A DNA stretch of 64,000 nt from Rhizobium sp. R711 (GTDB lineage Bacteria > Pseudomonadota > Alphaproteobacteria > Rhizobiales > Rhizobiaceae). The notes below the pieces were generated by a model. That model did not search any database. It saw only the letters and a program-made list of their open reading frames with translations, and was not told where the DNA came from. The DNA lies in assembly GCF_002211365.1 (NCBI RefSeq), contig NZ_LOKZ01000012.1, positions 1 through 64,000 of the forward strand, given 5' to 3'. Below, piece by piece: positions 18,239-26,595 of the stretch; position 1 is the first letter of the stretch; every line of letters starts with the position of its first letter. Position numbers and translations under genes: made by a program.

Positions 18239-21117
18239 CACTCCGCGGGCTCCAGCTTGCTCACGATCCGGCGGCTCTGGCGGGCCTGCTCGTCGTAGTC
18301 GCGCTGCCAGTCGGTCGGACCGTTGGAAGGCGAAACCTGCACGGCCGTCACCTTGTATTCCGGGCAGTTCGTCGCCCAGTCGGAGAAGTCGGTCGTGATG
18401 ACGTTCGCCTGCGTATCCGGATGATGGAAGGTCGTGTAGACGACACCGGGCGCAACCCGGTCGGTGATCAGCGCGCGCAGCGTCGTATCACCCGAGCGGC
18501 TCATCAGCTTTATCCAGTCGCCATCACGGATCCCGCGTTGTTCGGCGTCGTGCGCATGGATCTCAAGGCGGTCCTCGGGATGCCAGACAACGTTTTCCGT
18601 GCGACGCGTTTGCGCCCCGACATTGTACTGGCTGAGGATGCGCCCGGTCGTCAGCAGCAGCGGGAAGCGCGGTCCCGTCCGCTCATCGGTCGCGACATAT
18701 TCGGTGCGGATGAACTTGCCCTTGCCGCGGACGAACCCGTCGACATGCATGATCGGCGAGCCCAGTGGATGTGCCTCATTGCAGGGCCACTGCACCGAGC
18801 CCACATTGTCCAGGTAGTCGTAGGAGACAAGCGCGAAGCTCGGCGTCGTCGCGGCGATCTCATCCATGATCTCGGAAGGGTGCGTGTAGTTCCAGGCAAG
18901 GCCCATGGCCTGCGCCATCTTCTGCGTGACCTCCCAGTCGGCATAGCCGTTGCGGGGACTCATGACCTTGCGAACGCGGTTGATGCGGCGCTCGGCGTTG
19001 GTGAAGGTCCCATCCTTCTCAAGGAAACTGGAGCCCGGCAGGAAGACATGCGCGTAGTTCGCCGTCTCGTTCAGGAAGAGGTCGTGAACGACGACGCATT
19101 CCATGGCGGCAAGGCCGGCCGCGACGTGCTTCGTATCAGGATCGGACTGCAGGATATCCTCACCCTGGACGTAGAGGCCCTTGAACGTTCCGTCGACCGC
19201 CGCATCCAGCATATTCGGAATGCGCAGGCCCGGCTCGTTGCTGATCTTGACGCCCCAGAGCTTCTCGAAGATGTCGCGCGTCGCGTCATCGGAGATATGG
19301 CGATAGCCGGGCAGCTCGTGCGGGAAGGAGCCCATGTCGCAGGAGCCCTGAACGTTGTTTTGGCCGCGCAGCGGGTTCACGCCGACGCCCGGGCGGCCGA
19401 TATTGCCGGTCACCATGGCGAGGTTGGCGATCGCCATGACAGTGGTCGAGCCCTGGCTGTGCTCGGTGACGCCGAGGCCGTAGTAGATCGCACCATTGCC
19501 GCCCGTGGCATAGAGACGCGCGGCACCGCGCACCAGATCGGCCGGAACGCCGGTGAACTTCTCCGACGCTTCAGGGCTGTGATACGGCTCGGCAACGAAG
19601 CTTGCCCAGTCCTCGAACTCCGACCAGTCGCAACGTTCGCGGATGAAGGCCTCGTTGAACAGTCCTTCCGTCACAATGACATGCGCGAGCGACGTCAGGA
19701 TCGCGACGTTCGTGCCGGGTTTCAGTGGGAGGTGATAGGACGCTTCAACATGCGGCGAGCGCACGATGTCGGTGCGGCGCGGATCGATGACGATCAGCTT
19801 GGCGCCCTGCCGCAACCGTTTCTTCAGGCGCGAGGCGAAGACCGGGTGGCCATCGGTCGGATTGGCGCCGATGATGACGACGACATCGCTCTTCTCGACG
19901 CTGTCGAAGTTCTGTGTGCCGGCCGAAGTGCCGAAGGCCTGGCCGAGGCCATAGCCGGTCGGCGAATGACAAACGCGAGCGCAGGTGTCGACGTTGTTGT
20001 TGCGGAAACCGGCGCGCACCAGCTTCTGCACCAGATAGGTTTCTTCGTTGGTGCAGCGCGACGATGTGATGCCGCCGACGGAGTCGCGCCCATATTGATA
20101 CTGGATGCGGCGGAATTCCGACGCCACATGCGCGAACGCCTCGTCCCAGGTCACTTCGCGCCAGGGATCGGTGATCTTCTCGCGGATCATCGGATTGAGA
20201 ATGCGGTCCTTATGGCTGGAATAACCATAAGCAAAGCGGCCTTTGACGCAGGAGTGCCCACGGTTCGCCTGCCCATCCTTCCAGGGCACCATGCGCACCA
20301 GTTCTTCGCCCCGCATCTCCGCCTTGAAGGAGCAGCCGACGCCGCAATAGGCGCAGGTCGTAACCACCGAATGCTCTGGCTGACCGATCTCGATCACCGA
20401 CTTTTCGATCAGCGTCGCCGTAGGGCAGGCCTGGACACAGGCGCCGCAGGAAACACATTCCGACGAGACGAAATCTTCATGCATGCCGGCCGAAACACGC
20501 GAATCGAAACCACGCCCCTCGATGGTCAGCGCAAACGTGCCCTGCACTTCCTCGCAGGCGCGCACGCAGCGCGAGCAGACGATGCACTTTGCCGGATCGA
20601 AGGTGAAATAAGGGTTGGATTCGTCCTTCGGCGCCCATTTGAGATTGAGATCGCCGTTGTTGCGCGCCTTGACGTGATTGTCGCCATCATAGCCATAGCG
20701 CACGTCGCGCAGACCGACGGCGCCCGCCATATCCTGCAGCTCGCAATCACCGTTGGCAGCGCAGGTCAGACAGTCGAGCGGGTGGTCGGAGATATAGAGT
20801 TCCATCACCCCGCGACGGACATCTTTCAGCCGGTTCGTCTGCGTCGAGACCACCATGCCAGGTGCAACCGGCGTTGTGCACGAGGCCGGCAGACCGGCCC
20901 TGCCCTCGATTTCGACGAGACACAGCCGGCAGGAGCCGAAGGCATCCATCATATCGGTGGCGCAGAGCTTCGGGATCTCGATGCCCGCATCCATCGATGC
21001 GCGCATGACGGATGTTCCCTCCGGCACCGTCACCTGGTTGCCGTCGATGGTGAGCGTTACCATGGTTTCAGAGGTCGAGGCTGGCGTGCCGTAATCGGTT
21101 TCGTGGACGAGAGGCAT
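18238..21117 (-). CDS. fdsA: NAD-dependent formate dehydrogenase alpha (Mo/bis-MGD) subunit
   Basis: 959 aa. Ligands are visible for an N-terminal 2Fe-2S (C52, C63, C66, C80), a His-ligated 4Fe-4S (H112, C116, C119, C125), two ferredoxin-type 4Fe-4S clusters (C178/181/184/188 and C221/224/227/231) and the catalytic-domain cluster (C255, C258, C262, C290). The molybdenum ligand is C383 followed by H384, so it is a cysteine and not a selenocysteine enzyme. It oxidises formate to CO2 and feeds electrons to FdsBG and NAD+. The start overlaps nothing; fdsB ends 5 nt upstream. Length equals other FdsA proteins. Confidence 0.97.
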   Translation of the reverse strand: MPLVHETDYGTPASTSETMVTLTIDGNQVTVPEGTSVMRASMDAGIEIPKLCATDMMDAFGSCRLCLVEIEGRAGLPASCTTPVAPGMVVSTQTNRLKDVRRGVMELYISDHPLDCLTCAANGDCELQDMAGAVGLRDVRYGYDGDNHVKARNNGDLNLKWAPKDESNPYFTFDPAKCIVCSRCVRACEEVQGTFALTIEGRGFDSRVSAGMHEDFVSSECVSCGACVQACPTATLIEKSVIEIGQPEHSVVTTCAYCGVGCSFKAEMRGEELVRMVPWKDGQANRGHSCVKGRFAYGYSSHKDRILNPMIREKITDPWREVTWDEAFAHVASEFRRIQYQYGRDSVGGITSSRCTNEETYLVQKLVRAGFRNNNVDTCARVCHSPTGYGLGQAFGTSAGTQNFDSVEKSDVVVIIGANPTDGHPVFASRLKKRLRQGAKLIVIDPRRTDIVRSPHVEASYHLPLKPGTNVAILTSLAHVIVTEGLFNEAFIRERCDWSEFEDWASFVAEPYHSPEASEKFTGVPADLVRGAARLYATGGNGAIYYGLGVTEHSQGSTTVMAIANLAMVTGNIGRPGVGVNPLRGQNNVQGSCDMGSFPHELPGYRHISDDATRDIFEKLWGVKISNEPGLRIPNMLDAAVDGTFKGLYVQGEDILQSDPDTKHVAAGLAAMECVVVHDLFLNETANYAHVFLPGSSFLEKDGTFTNAERRINRVRKVMSPRNGYADWEVTQKMAQAMGLAWNYTHPSEIMDEIAATTPSFALVSYDYLDNVGSVQWPCNEAHPLGSPIMHVDGFVRGKGKFIRTEYVATDERTGPRFPLLLTTGRILSQYNVGAQTRRTENVVWHPEDRLEIHAHDAEQRGIRDGDWIKLMSRSGDTTLRALITDRVAPGVVYTTFHHPDTQANVITTDFSDWATNCPEYKVTAVQVSPSNGPTDWQRDYDEQARQSRRIVSKLEPAE

Positions 21118-21122
21118 AGGTC

Positions 21123-22679
21123 TTACTCCGCCGCTTCGATAAGAGGTATGGGAACGAAATCTTCCGGGAAATGCGTCATGGCGCTCATCACAGGATAGGG
21201 TGTGAAGCCCCCGAGGGCGCAGAGCGACCCGAATTTCATTGTGTTGCAGAGATCGGCAAGCAACTCGCGGTTTTTCTCCGGCTCGATGCCGCGCGCGATC
21301 TTGTCAGCCGTCTCGACGCCACGCGTCGAGCCGATGCGACAGGGCGTGCACTTGCCACAGCTTTCGACGGCACAAAACTCCATCGCAAACCGGGCCTGCT
21401 TTAGCATGTCAGCCGTATCGTCGAAAACGACGATGCCGGCGTGACCGATCAACCCGTCCTTGGCCGCGAAAGCCTCGTAGTCGAATGGCGTGTCAAACAG
21501 AGCGCGCGGGAAGTACGCACCGAGCGGTCCGCCGACTTGAACCGCCTTCACCGGTCGCCCGGATGCGGTTCCACCGGCAATGTCATCAACCAGGTCGCCA
21601 AGCGAAATGCCGAATGCCGTCTCGAACAGACCGCCATGCTTCACATTGCCGGCGATCTGAATCGGAATGGTGCCGCGCGACCGGCCAAGGCCGAAGTCGC
21701 GATAATAGGCCGCTCCCTTGTCCATGATCACCGGCACGGAGGCGAGCGAAATGACATTGTTGATAACGGTCGGACAGTCGAAGAGACCCTTGTGGGCCGG
21801 TAGCGGTGGCTTGGCGCGCACGATGCCGCGCTTGCCTTCGAGGCTGTTCAAAAGCGCCGTCTCCTCACCGCAGACATAGGCGCCCGCACCGGTACGAACC
21901 TCCATATCGAAGGTCTTGCCCGAGCCGAGAACCGACGTGCCGAGTATTCCGGCGATGCGGGCAATATCGATCGCCCGGCTCATCGCCGCGATCGCATGCG
22001 GATATTCCGAGCGTGTGTAGACGAAGCCCTTGGTCGCGCCGGTCGCAAGGCCAGCGATCGCCATACCTTCGATCAGCACGAAGGGATCGCCCTCCATGAT
22101 CATCCGGTCGGCGAAGGTGCCGCTGTCGCCTTCGTCGGCATTGCAGACGATGTATTTGCGCTCGCCCGGCGCATCAAGCACCGTCTTCCACTTGATCCCT
22201 GTCGGGAAACCCGCGCCACCACGGCCACGCAGGCCGGAATCGGTGACCTCCTTGACGACATCGGCAGGCCGCATCGAAACAGCACGACGCAAGCCGGCGA
22301 GCCCACCATGGGCTTCATAATCATCGAGCGATAGCGGATCGGTGATGCCGCAGCGGGCAAAGGTCAAGCGCGTCTGACGCTTGAGGAACGGCAGTTCCTC
22401 GACCTCACCAAGACAGAGGGGATGATCCCCGCCGGTGACCAATCCGGCATCGAACAGCGAAACAACGTCCTTTGCCTTTACCGGCCCGTAGCCGATGCGC
22501 TTGCCCGAGACTTCAACCTCGACCAGCGGCTCCAGCCAATGCATGCCGCGCGAGCCGTTGCGCACGATCTTGGCGTCAAGCCCGCGCGCCGCAATCTGCT
22601 CCGAGATTGCCTTCGTCACCCGTTCGGCACCCAATGCCAAGGCCGCGGCATCACAGGGAACATAGATCCTGATGGTCAT
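21123..22679 (-). CDS. fdsB: NAD-dependent formate dehydrogenase beta (FMN/NAD) subunit
   Basis: 518 aa from MTIRIYVPC at 22679; the ATG overlaps the fdsG stop by 4 nt (ATGA). An N-terminal thioredoxin-like domain is followed by a NuoF-like core with GRGGAGFPTG (FMN/NADH binding) and the C-terminal 4Fe-4S ligands C441, C444, C447 and C487. It takes electrons from FdsA and reduces NAD+. The fused NuoE-like/NuoF-like layout is typical of FdsB. Confidence 0.96.
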   Translation of the reverse strand: MTIRIYVPCDAAALALGAERVTKAISEQIAARGLDAKIVRNGSRGMHWLEPLVEVEVSGKRIGYGPVKAKDVVSLFDAGLVTGGDHPLCLGEVEELPFLKRQTRLTFARCGITDPLSLDDYEAHGGLAGLRRAVSMRPADVVKEVTDSGLRGRGGAGFPTGIKWKTVLDAPGERKYIVCNADEGDSGTFADRMIMEGDPFVLIEGMAIAGLATGATKGFVYTRSEYPHAIAAMSRAIDIARIAGILGTSVLGSGKTFDMEVRTGAGAYVCGEETALLNSLEGKRGIVRAKPPLPAHKGLFDCPTVINNVISLASVPVIMDKGAAYYRDFGLGRSRGTIPIQIAGNVKHGGLFETAFGISLGDLVDDIAGGTASGRPVKAVQVGGPLGAYFPRALFDTPFDYEAFAAKDGLIGHAGIVVFDDTADMLKQARFAMEFCAVESCGKCTPCRIGSTRGVETADKIARGIEPEKNRELLADLCNTMKFGSLCALGGFTPYPVMSAMTHFPEDFVPIPLIEAAE

Positions 22680-23155
22680 CGGCGGGCCTCCAAAATCAGC
22701 GCCTCGAGATCGGCAGTATCCACCCGGCCATGAACCTCGCCGTCCATCATCGCGGACGGCGAGCACGAACAGAGCCCAAGACAGAAGACGGGTTCGAGGG
22801 TGATCGCTCCGTCAGGCGTCGTGCCGTGCCAGTCGATGCCGAGCAGCGCCTTCACGCGCTCGGCCAGCGCATCGCCGCCCATCGATTGGCAGGCTTCGGC
22901 GCGGCAGAGTTTCAACACATGCCGGCCAGCAGGGTGATCGCGATAGTCATGGTAGAAGGTGACGACGCCATGCACCTCAGCCCGCGAAAGATTGAGTTCC
23001 TCCGCAATGATAGGGAGGGCCTCCTGCGGCACGTAGCCGAATTCACCCTGGATCTCGTGGAGGATCGGCAGCAGCGGGCCTTCGAGATGCTTGAGTTGAT
23101 CGATGATCGCTGTGGTGCGCGTTGCGATATCGCCCTTGGCGACATGAATATTCAT
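22676..23155 (-). CDS. fdsG: NAD-dependent formate dehydrogenase gamma (2Fe-2S) subunit
   Basis: 159 aa, NuoE-like, with 2Fe-2S ligands C84, C89, C125 and C129. It is the first gene of fdsGBA-fdhD-fdsD and has a GGGAGGG site about 8 nt before the ATG. The 169-nt gap upstream separates it from the lysR gene on the same strand and holds the probable operon promoter plus the dyad at 23310-23326. Confidence 0.95.
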   Translation of the reverse strand: MNIHVAKGDIATRTTAIIDQLKHLEGPLLPILHEIQGEFGYVPQEALPIIAEELNLSRAEVHGVVTFYHDYRDHPAGRHVLKLCRAEACQSMGGDALAERVKALLGIDWHGTTPDGAITLEPVFCLGLCSCSPSAMMDGEVHGRVDTADLEALILEARR

Positions 23156-23309
23156 CAGCAGCCCTCCCACGGCCTGCAAGTTACACGTCGCGGGCCTGGG
23201 CAGGCGGGCTTTCCTCAGAACCCTATGGCCGACAGAACCGCTCGCGTCCGTTCATTATAGAACCTTCTCAGGGATGGACGAAGCGATCAATAATGATGTT
23301 CCGTCAAAC

Positions 23310-23326
23310 GATAGAAAATTCCTATC
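23310..23326. promoter_or_regulatory. LysR-type dyad upstream of fdsG
   Basis: GATAG-N7-CTATC, matching the T-N11-A geometry of LysR sites (ATAG-N7-CTAT). It overlaps the lysR stop codon and lies about 155 nt before the fdsG start. A likely target of the adjacent LysR protein; inference. Confidence 0.45.
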
Positions 23327-24218
23327 AAGATTCCAGCTCTTCGGCGAGAATCCGAGCCTCATGCAGCAAGGCGGAAACCAAGGGCGTGAACGGCTCACGA
23401 TGCGTCGCAACCAGACCGACAAGATGGTGCGCACGCGGCTCGACAATCGGAATCATGCGTATTTCGGCGGGAAAGCCAAATGATTTCGCGACATTGCGCG
23501 GCATGATGCTGGCCCAGCGTCCGGTACGGACATGCGAGAACAACACGATCATCGAATTGGACTCGAGTGTCGGATGCGCAGTAACGCCAGCTTCGGCCAG
23601 GTGATGATTGATGATACGGCGATTCTGCATGTCCGCCGTCAATAGACAAAGCCGAAGACCGCCCACTTCCTTCCAGGTGACGCTGTCACGATCGGATAGA
23701 GGGCTGCCGGCGGCGGTTATCAAATTGTAGTGCTCGGCATAGAGCGGCACGCTCGTCACGCGCCCAAGCGGCTCGTTTTCGAGATAAGTAATGCCGGCGT
23801 CGATCTCGAGATTCTCCAGCATGCTGAGCACCTGCAGAGAATTGCGGGACACGATGGAAAAGGTCACATCCGGATGCCGCTCCTGAAACGGCGTTGTGAT
23901 GCGCGGCAACATAGCGAGCGCTGTCGGGATGACGGCGATCTTGATATGTCCCGACAGCCCCTTGCGGGCGGCCCGCATTTCTTCGCGCATCGTGCGGGCA
24001 TCGCCGACGATGCGCCGCGCCCATTCGAGCACGCGCTGACCCTCGGGTGTCAGCCCCTGGAAACGCGAGCCACGCTGCACGAGGATCACGCCAAGCTGAT
24101 CCTCAAGCTGGCGGATGGCAGCGGACAACGTCGGCTGTGAAATGCCGCACTCTTCTGCGGCACGGCCGAAGTGCTTCTCATTGGCGAGCGCGATAAAGAA
24201 TTCCAGCTTATCGATCAT
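23325..24218 (-). CDS. LysR-family regulator, probable formate dehydrogenase operon activator
   Basis: 297 aa. An N-terminal winged HTH (MIDKLEFFIALANEKHFGRA, with SQPTLSAAIRQLEDQLG as recognition region) is followed by an effector-binding domain of two Rossmann-like lobes. It lies directly upstream of fdsG on the same strand, as LysR-type regulators do beside several fds operons, and a LysR dyad overlaps its stop codon. Formate or a related metabolite is a plausible effector, but this is by context only. The ATG is 70 nt from the end of the preceding arsR-type gene. Confidence 0.88.
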   Translation of the reverse strand: MIDKLEFFIALANEKHFGRAAEECGISQPTLSAAIRQLEDQLGVILVQRGSRFQGLTPEGQRVLEWARRIVGDARTMREEMRAARKGLSGHIKIAVIPTALAMLPRITTPFQERHPDVTFSIVSRNSLQVLSMLENLEIDAGITYLENEPLGRVTSVPLYAEHYNLITAAGSPLSDRDSVTWKEVGGLRLCLLTADMQNRRIINHHLAEAGVTAHPTLESNSMIVLFSHVRTGRWASIMPRNVAKSFGFPAEIRMIPIVEPRAHHLVGLVATHREPFTPLVSALLHEARILAEELES

Positions 24219-24288
24219 TCGGTCTCTCTGCCGAGCTGCGGCACGTTGCCGCCTTCAGGTCAGAGAGAGCAGTCGGCAAGGCCGATTG

Positions 24289-24630
24289 TCAATTGTCCTG
24301 TGTTTCGGGAAACATCCCGAACAGAAAATGCAGCAGCGTGGTCGTGTCTGGATGGGCGACGCTGTAATAAATCATGCGACCGTCACGACGGCTGGCGACG
24401 AGCCCGTCCAGTCTGAGGCGCGCCAACTGCTGCGACACCATTGCCTGCTGAATGCCGAGGCTTTCCTCAAGCTGGCCCACCGTCTTTTCTCCCTCGGTCA
24501 GGAGGCAAAGAATAACTAGCCGTGTGTGGTGGGAGAGTGCCTTGAGAAAGTCGCCCGCTTCTCGCGCTCTTGCAGAAAGCTTCTGCAGATCCCGACCAGG
24601 CATACCCGGTCTTGGTGTAGGCAAGTGCAT
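24289..24630 (-). CDS. ArsR/SmtB-family repressor resembling BigR/SqrR but with one cysteine
   Basis: 113 aa. A winged HTH covers residues about 25-95 (LKALSHHTRLVILCLL, then SLGIQQAMVSQQLARLRLDGLV). C42 aligns by position with the first redox Cys of the sulfide sensors BigR/SqrR, but the C-terminal tail (HFLFGMFPETQDN) has no second Cys, so a disulfide/tetrasulfide switch inside one chain seems impossible. The usual ArsR metal motifs (ELCVCDL, terminal His/Asp pair) are also absent. The target may be itself, or the downstream lysR. A dyad AATATG-N18-CATATT lies 24-53 nt upstream. Confidence 0.8.
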   Translation of the reverse strand: MHLPTPRPGMPGRDLQKLSARAREAGDFLKALSHHTRLVILCLLTEGEKTVGQLEESLGIQQAMVSQQLARLRLDGLVASRRDGRMIYYSVAHPDTTTLLHFLFGMFPETQDN

Positions 24631-24653
24631 TCTTCATCTCTGGTTGCAAAAAC

Positions 24654-24683
24654 AATATGTAGGAAGCTAAATCATAACATATT
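24654..24683. promoter_or_regulatory. Inverted repeat upstream of the ArsR-type gene, candidate operator
   Basis: AATATG and CATATT arms 18 nt apart in AT-rich sequence, ending 24 nt before the arsR-type start. ArsR proteins normally autorepress from such AT-rich dyads. The long spacer makes the call tentative. Confidence 0.35.
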
Positions 24684-24735
24684 CGCAGCAGCCAGCTGTT
24701 TGGATCTGCCAAAATACCAAAAAAAGTCCCGCAAC

Positions 24736-25506
24736 TCAGCAGATGAGCTGACCGCCGTTGATCTCGAGCACTTGCCCGGTGATGTACCCGGAAAGAGACG
24801 GCGCCGAAAGGAAGAGGTATGCCGGCGCGCAATCCTCGGAGGTGCCCAATCGCTGCAGGGGAATGGCCTTGCGGGTCTGCTCCAGCTTCTCCGGCGACGA
24901 ATATCGCTGGTGGAAGTCGGTTTCGATCGTTCCCGGCGAGACGCAGTTGACGCGAATGCCATCGGGCGCGAGCTCCCTTGCGAGCGCCTTCGAATAGGTT
25001 GCGACAAATGCCTTCGACGCCGAATAGATTGCCGAGCCGGGACTGCCGCCCGTCAGCGCGGAAATGGAGACCGTGTTGACGATTGCCGCCTCCTGCGATG
25101 CTCTCAATGCTGGGATAAGCGCGCGTGTTATCTCAACGACCGAGGTCTGATTCAGCCGCACAATCGTCTGGTACTGCTCGTCGCTCAGATCCCCTGCCGG
25201 AAAGCGGCCGACCATGGTTCCGGCATTATTGATAAGCACATGGACACGGTCGAAGGTTGCAAGGGCCTTCTCGGCAAATCCGCTGGTGCCGCCCGGCGTG
25301 GAAAAATCGGCTGTTACGAGAAAGGCCCGGCGGTCTTCTTCCGCCGTTAGTAGGAAATCAGGCAGATCACGCTCAGCGCCGCGGCCGAGGTGCACCAGCA
25401 CCCTCGCCCCGCAATCGAGAAATTGCCGCGCCACTTCCAGGCCGATACCCCTCCCCCCACCAGTCACAACCACGTTGCGGCTTTCGAACAGTTTGGGGTG
25501 AAACAT
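24736..25506 (-). CDS. SDR-family oxidoreductase downstream of soxR
   Basis: 256 aa from MFHPKLFE at 25506, preceded by GAGGACTCG; the ORF is open 57 codons further, but that part overlaps soxR and is not SDR-like. The classical SDR set is complete: VTGGGRGIG cofactor motif near residue 14, NNAG, catalytic Ser in SISALTGG, YSASK, and a C-terminal YITGQVLEINGGQL. It reduces or oxidises a carbonyl/alcohol with NAD(P)H; the substrate is unknown. It follows soxR by 67 nt on the same strand, so it may be under the same redox control. Confidence 0.87.
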   Translation of the reverse strand: MFHPKLFESRNVVVTGGGRGIGLEVARQFLDCGARVLVHLGRGAERDLPDFLLTAEEDRRAFLVTADFSTPGGTSGFAEKALATFDRVHVLINNAGTMVGRFPAGDLSDEQYQTIVRLNQTSVVEITRALIPALRASQEAAIVNTVSISALTGGSPGSAIYSASKAFVATYSKALARELAPDGIRVNCVSPGTIETDFHQRYSSPEKLEQTRKAIPLQRLGTSEDCAPAYLFLSAPSLSGYITGQVLEINGGQLIC

Positions 25507-25573
25507 CGAGTCCTCCACGGCGTGATCGAGCCGTTTGCGGCTCTGCTTGTTATGATGCAGCGGGAAACGTTGC

Positions 25574-26038
25574 CTAGTCGTCGGCTTCCAGCAGACGCGG
25601 ACCCGGCCCATCTTTTGCCAGCCGGTCATAGGGATTGCGCAGCGGGCAGCTTTCAACCGAGAGGCAACCACAGCCAATGCAATCCGTCAACCGGTCCCGC
25701 AGGGCAATGAGGCGACCGATACGTGTGTCGAGATCCTCCTTCCAGAGGGCAGACAAGCGCTGCCAGTCCGTAGCGGTCGGCGTGCGGCCCTGCGGCAGAG
25801 TATCGAAAGCAGCCTGAATCTCCGCCAAGGGAACGCCCACACGCTGCGCCACCTTGATGATGCCGAGACGGCGGAGCACATCGCGACCGAAGCGGCGTTG
25901 GTTTCCACGCGAGCGAATACTGGAGATGAGGCCCTTGGCTTCGTAGAAGTGCAAGGCAGAGACGGCAAGACCGCTCCGTTCGGCGACTTCGCCAACCGTC
26001 AGCAGCTTCCTGAACGGATTGTTGGAGTTTTCTTCCAT
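25574..26038 (-). CDS. soxR: Redox-sensitive MerR-family activator SoxR
   Basis: 154 aa. The N-terminal MerR HTH ([34 protein letters not shown]) is almost identical in layout to enterobacterial SoxR. The C-terminal 2Fe-2S sensor motif [12 protein letters not shown] (C-x2-C-x-C-x5-C, residues about 119-130) is intact. SoxR senses redox-cycling compounds by cluster oxidation and twists its promoter into an active form. A perfect SoxR box lies 7-26 nt upstream of the start codon. No soxS gene is present, as expected outside enterobacteria. Confidence 0.97.
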   Translation of the reverse strand: MEENSNNPFRKLLTVGEVAERSGLAVSALHFYEAKGLISSIRSRGNQRRFGRDVLRRLGIIKVAQRVGVPLAEIQAAFDTLPQGRTPTATDWQRLSALWKEDLDTRIGRLIALRDRLTDCIGCGCLSVESCPLRNPYDRLAKDGPGPRLLEADD

Positions 26039-26041
26039 AGC

Positions 26042-26072
26042 TCGACCTCAAGTATACTTGAGGTGTTATAAA
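26042..26072 (+). promoter_or_regulatory. SoxR box within a plus-strand promoter
   Basis: ACCTCAAGTA/TACTTGAGGT at 26045-26064 is a perfect 20-bp palindrome containing the known SoxR operator core (CCTCAAG...CTTGAGG). On the plus strand it sits between a -35-like TCGACC (26042-26047) and TATAAA (26067-26072) with the 19-bp spacer characteristic of SoxR/MerR-activated promoters. In the minus direction the -10 position (AGCTAT) overlaps the soxR start codon. Confidence 0.85.
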
Positions 26073-26127
26073 CGAGCGCTTCGCTTGCGGGAAGCTGCGA
26101 ACCGTCCACGACGCCGGCAACCACTAG

Positions 26128-26166
26128 AAAACAAAAAAGCGGCCCGAAGGGGCCCGAAGGCCGCTT
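26128..26166 (-). terminator. Rho-independent terminator of the atp operon
   Basis: On the minus strand AAGCGGCC pairs with GGCCGCTT (8 bp; 26159-26166 with 26137-26144), and the inner part can pair further. It is followed by TTTTTTGTTTTC. It starts 22 nt after the atpC stop. Confidence 0.9.
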
Positions 26167-26187
26167 CGATGCTGGAGTTCGTGCGGA

Positions 26188-26595
26188 TCAATCCTGATCG
26201 ATCACACCCTGCAGGTGCGTCAGTTCCATGATGTAGTGTTCCAGACGCGACTTGTGCTCGTGATGCACAGCATCCTCGATTTCTCTCTTCGCCGCTTCGA
26301 TGCGAAGCGTCAATTCATCCTTCGAGAGATCCTGAACAATGACCGCGGATTCAGCCAACAGCGTGCAGCCGGTCGGCAGAATATCGGCGAAACCGCCGAA
26401 AACCACGTAGTCCTGCTTCGAGCCGTTGGCGGAACGAACGCTGACGATGCCCGGCTTGATGGTCGTCATCGTCGGGGCATGGTTTGCCATAACGGTCATC
26501 TCGCCGTCGGTTGCCGGAATGACAACTTCGGTCACCATCTCCGAAAGGAGCAGGCGCTCGGGAGACACGAGTTCAAAATTGAAATTGTCAGCCAT
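26188..26595 (-). CDS. atpC: F1-ATPase epsilon subunit
   Basis: 135 aa, normal length. An N-terminal beta-sandwich (FELVSPERLLLSEMV, ATDGEMTVMANHAPT) is followed by a C-terminal helical hairpin. It is the rotor and regulatory subunit that couples F1 to the c-ring. Its ATG shares one base with the stop of the small orf78 upstream (TGATG), so it is translationally coupled to orf78 and not directly to atpD. It is the last gene of the operon, followed by the terminator at 26128-26166. Confidence 0.97.
   Translation of the reverse strand: MADNFNFELVSPERLLLSEMVTEVVIPATDGEMTVMANHAPTMTTIKPGIVSVRSANGSKQDYVVFGGFADILPTGCTLLAESAVIVQDLSKDELTLRIEAAKREIEDAVHHEHKSRLEHYIMELTHLQGVIDQD

Noticed and set aside
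18421..21198. Very long plus-strand open frame (925 codons) opposite fdsA, and similar long frames opposite sucA (44164-46242), lpdA (38182-40101) and atpD/atpG (26912-28654)
   Set aside because: They are exact shadows of strongly conserved minus-strand genes and arise from the codon bias of GC-rich DNA. Their translations are rich in Arg, His and Asp with no recognisable motif.
26019..26231. Plus-strand ORF of 70 codons covering the SoxR box
   Set aside because: It starts upstream of the promoter, is a shadow of soxR and atpC ends, and has no ribosome site. The short ATG frame at 26168 (20 codons) is likewise unconvincing.
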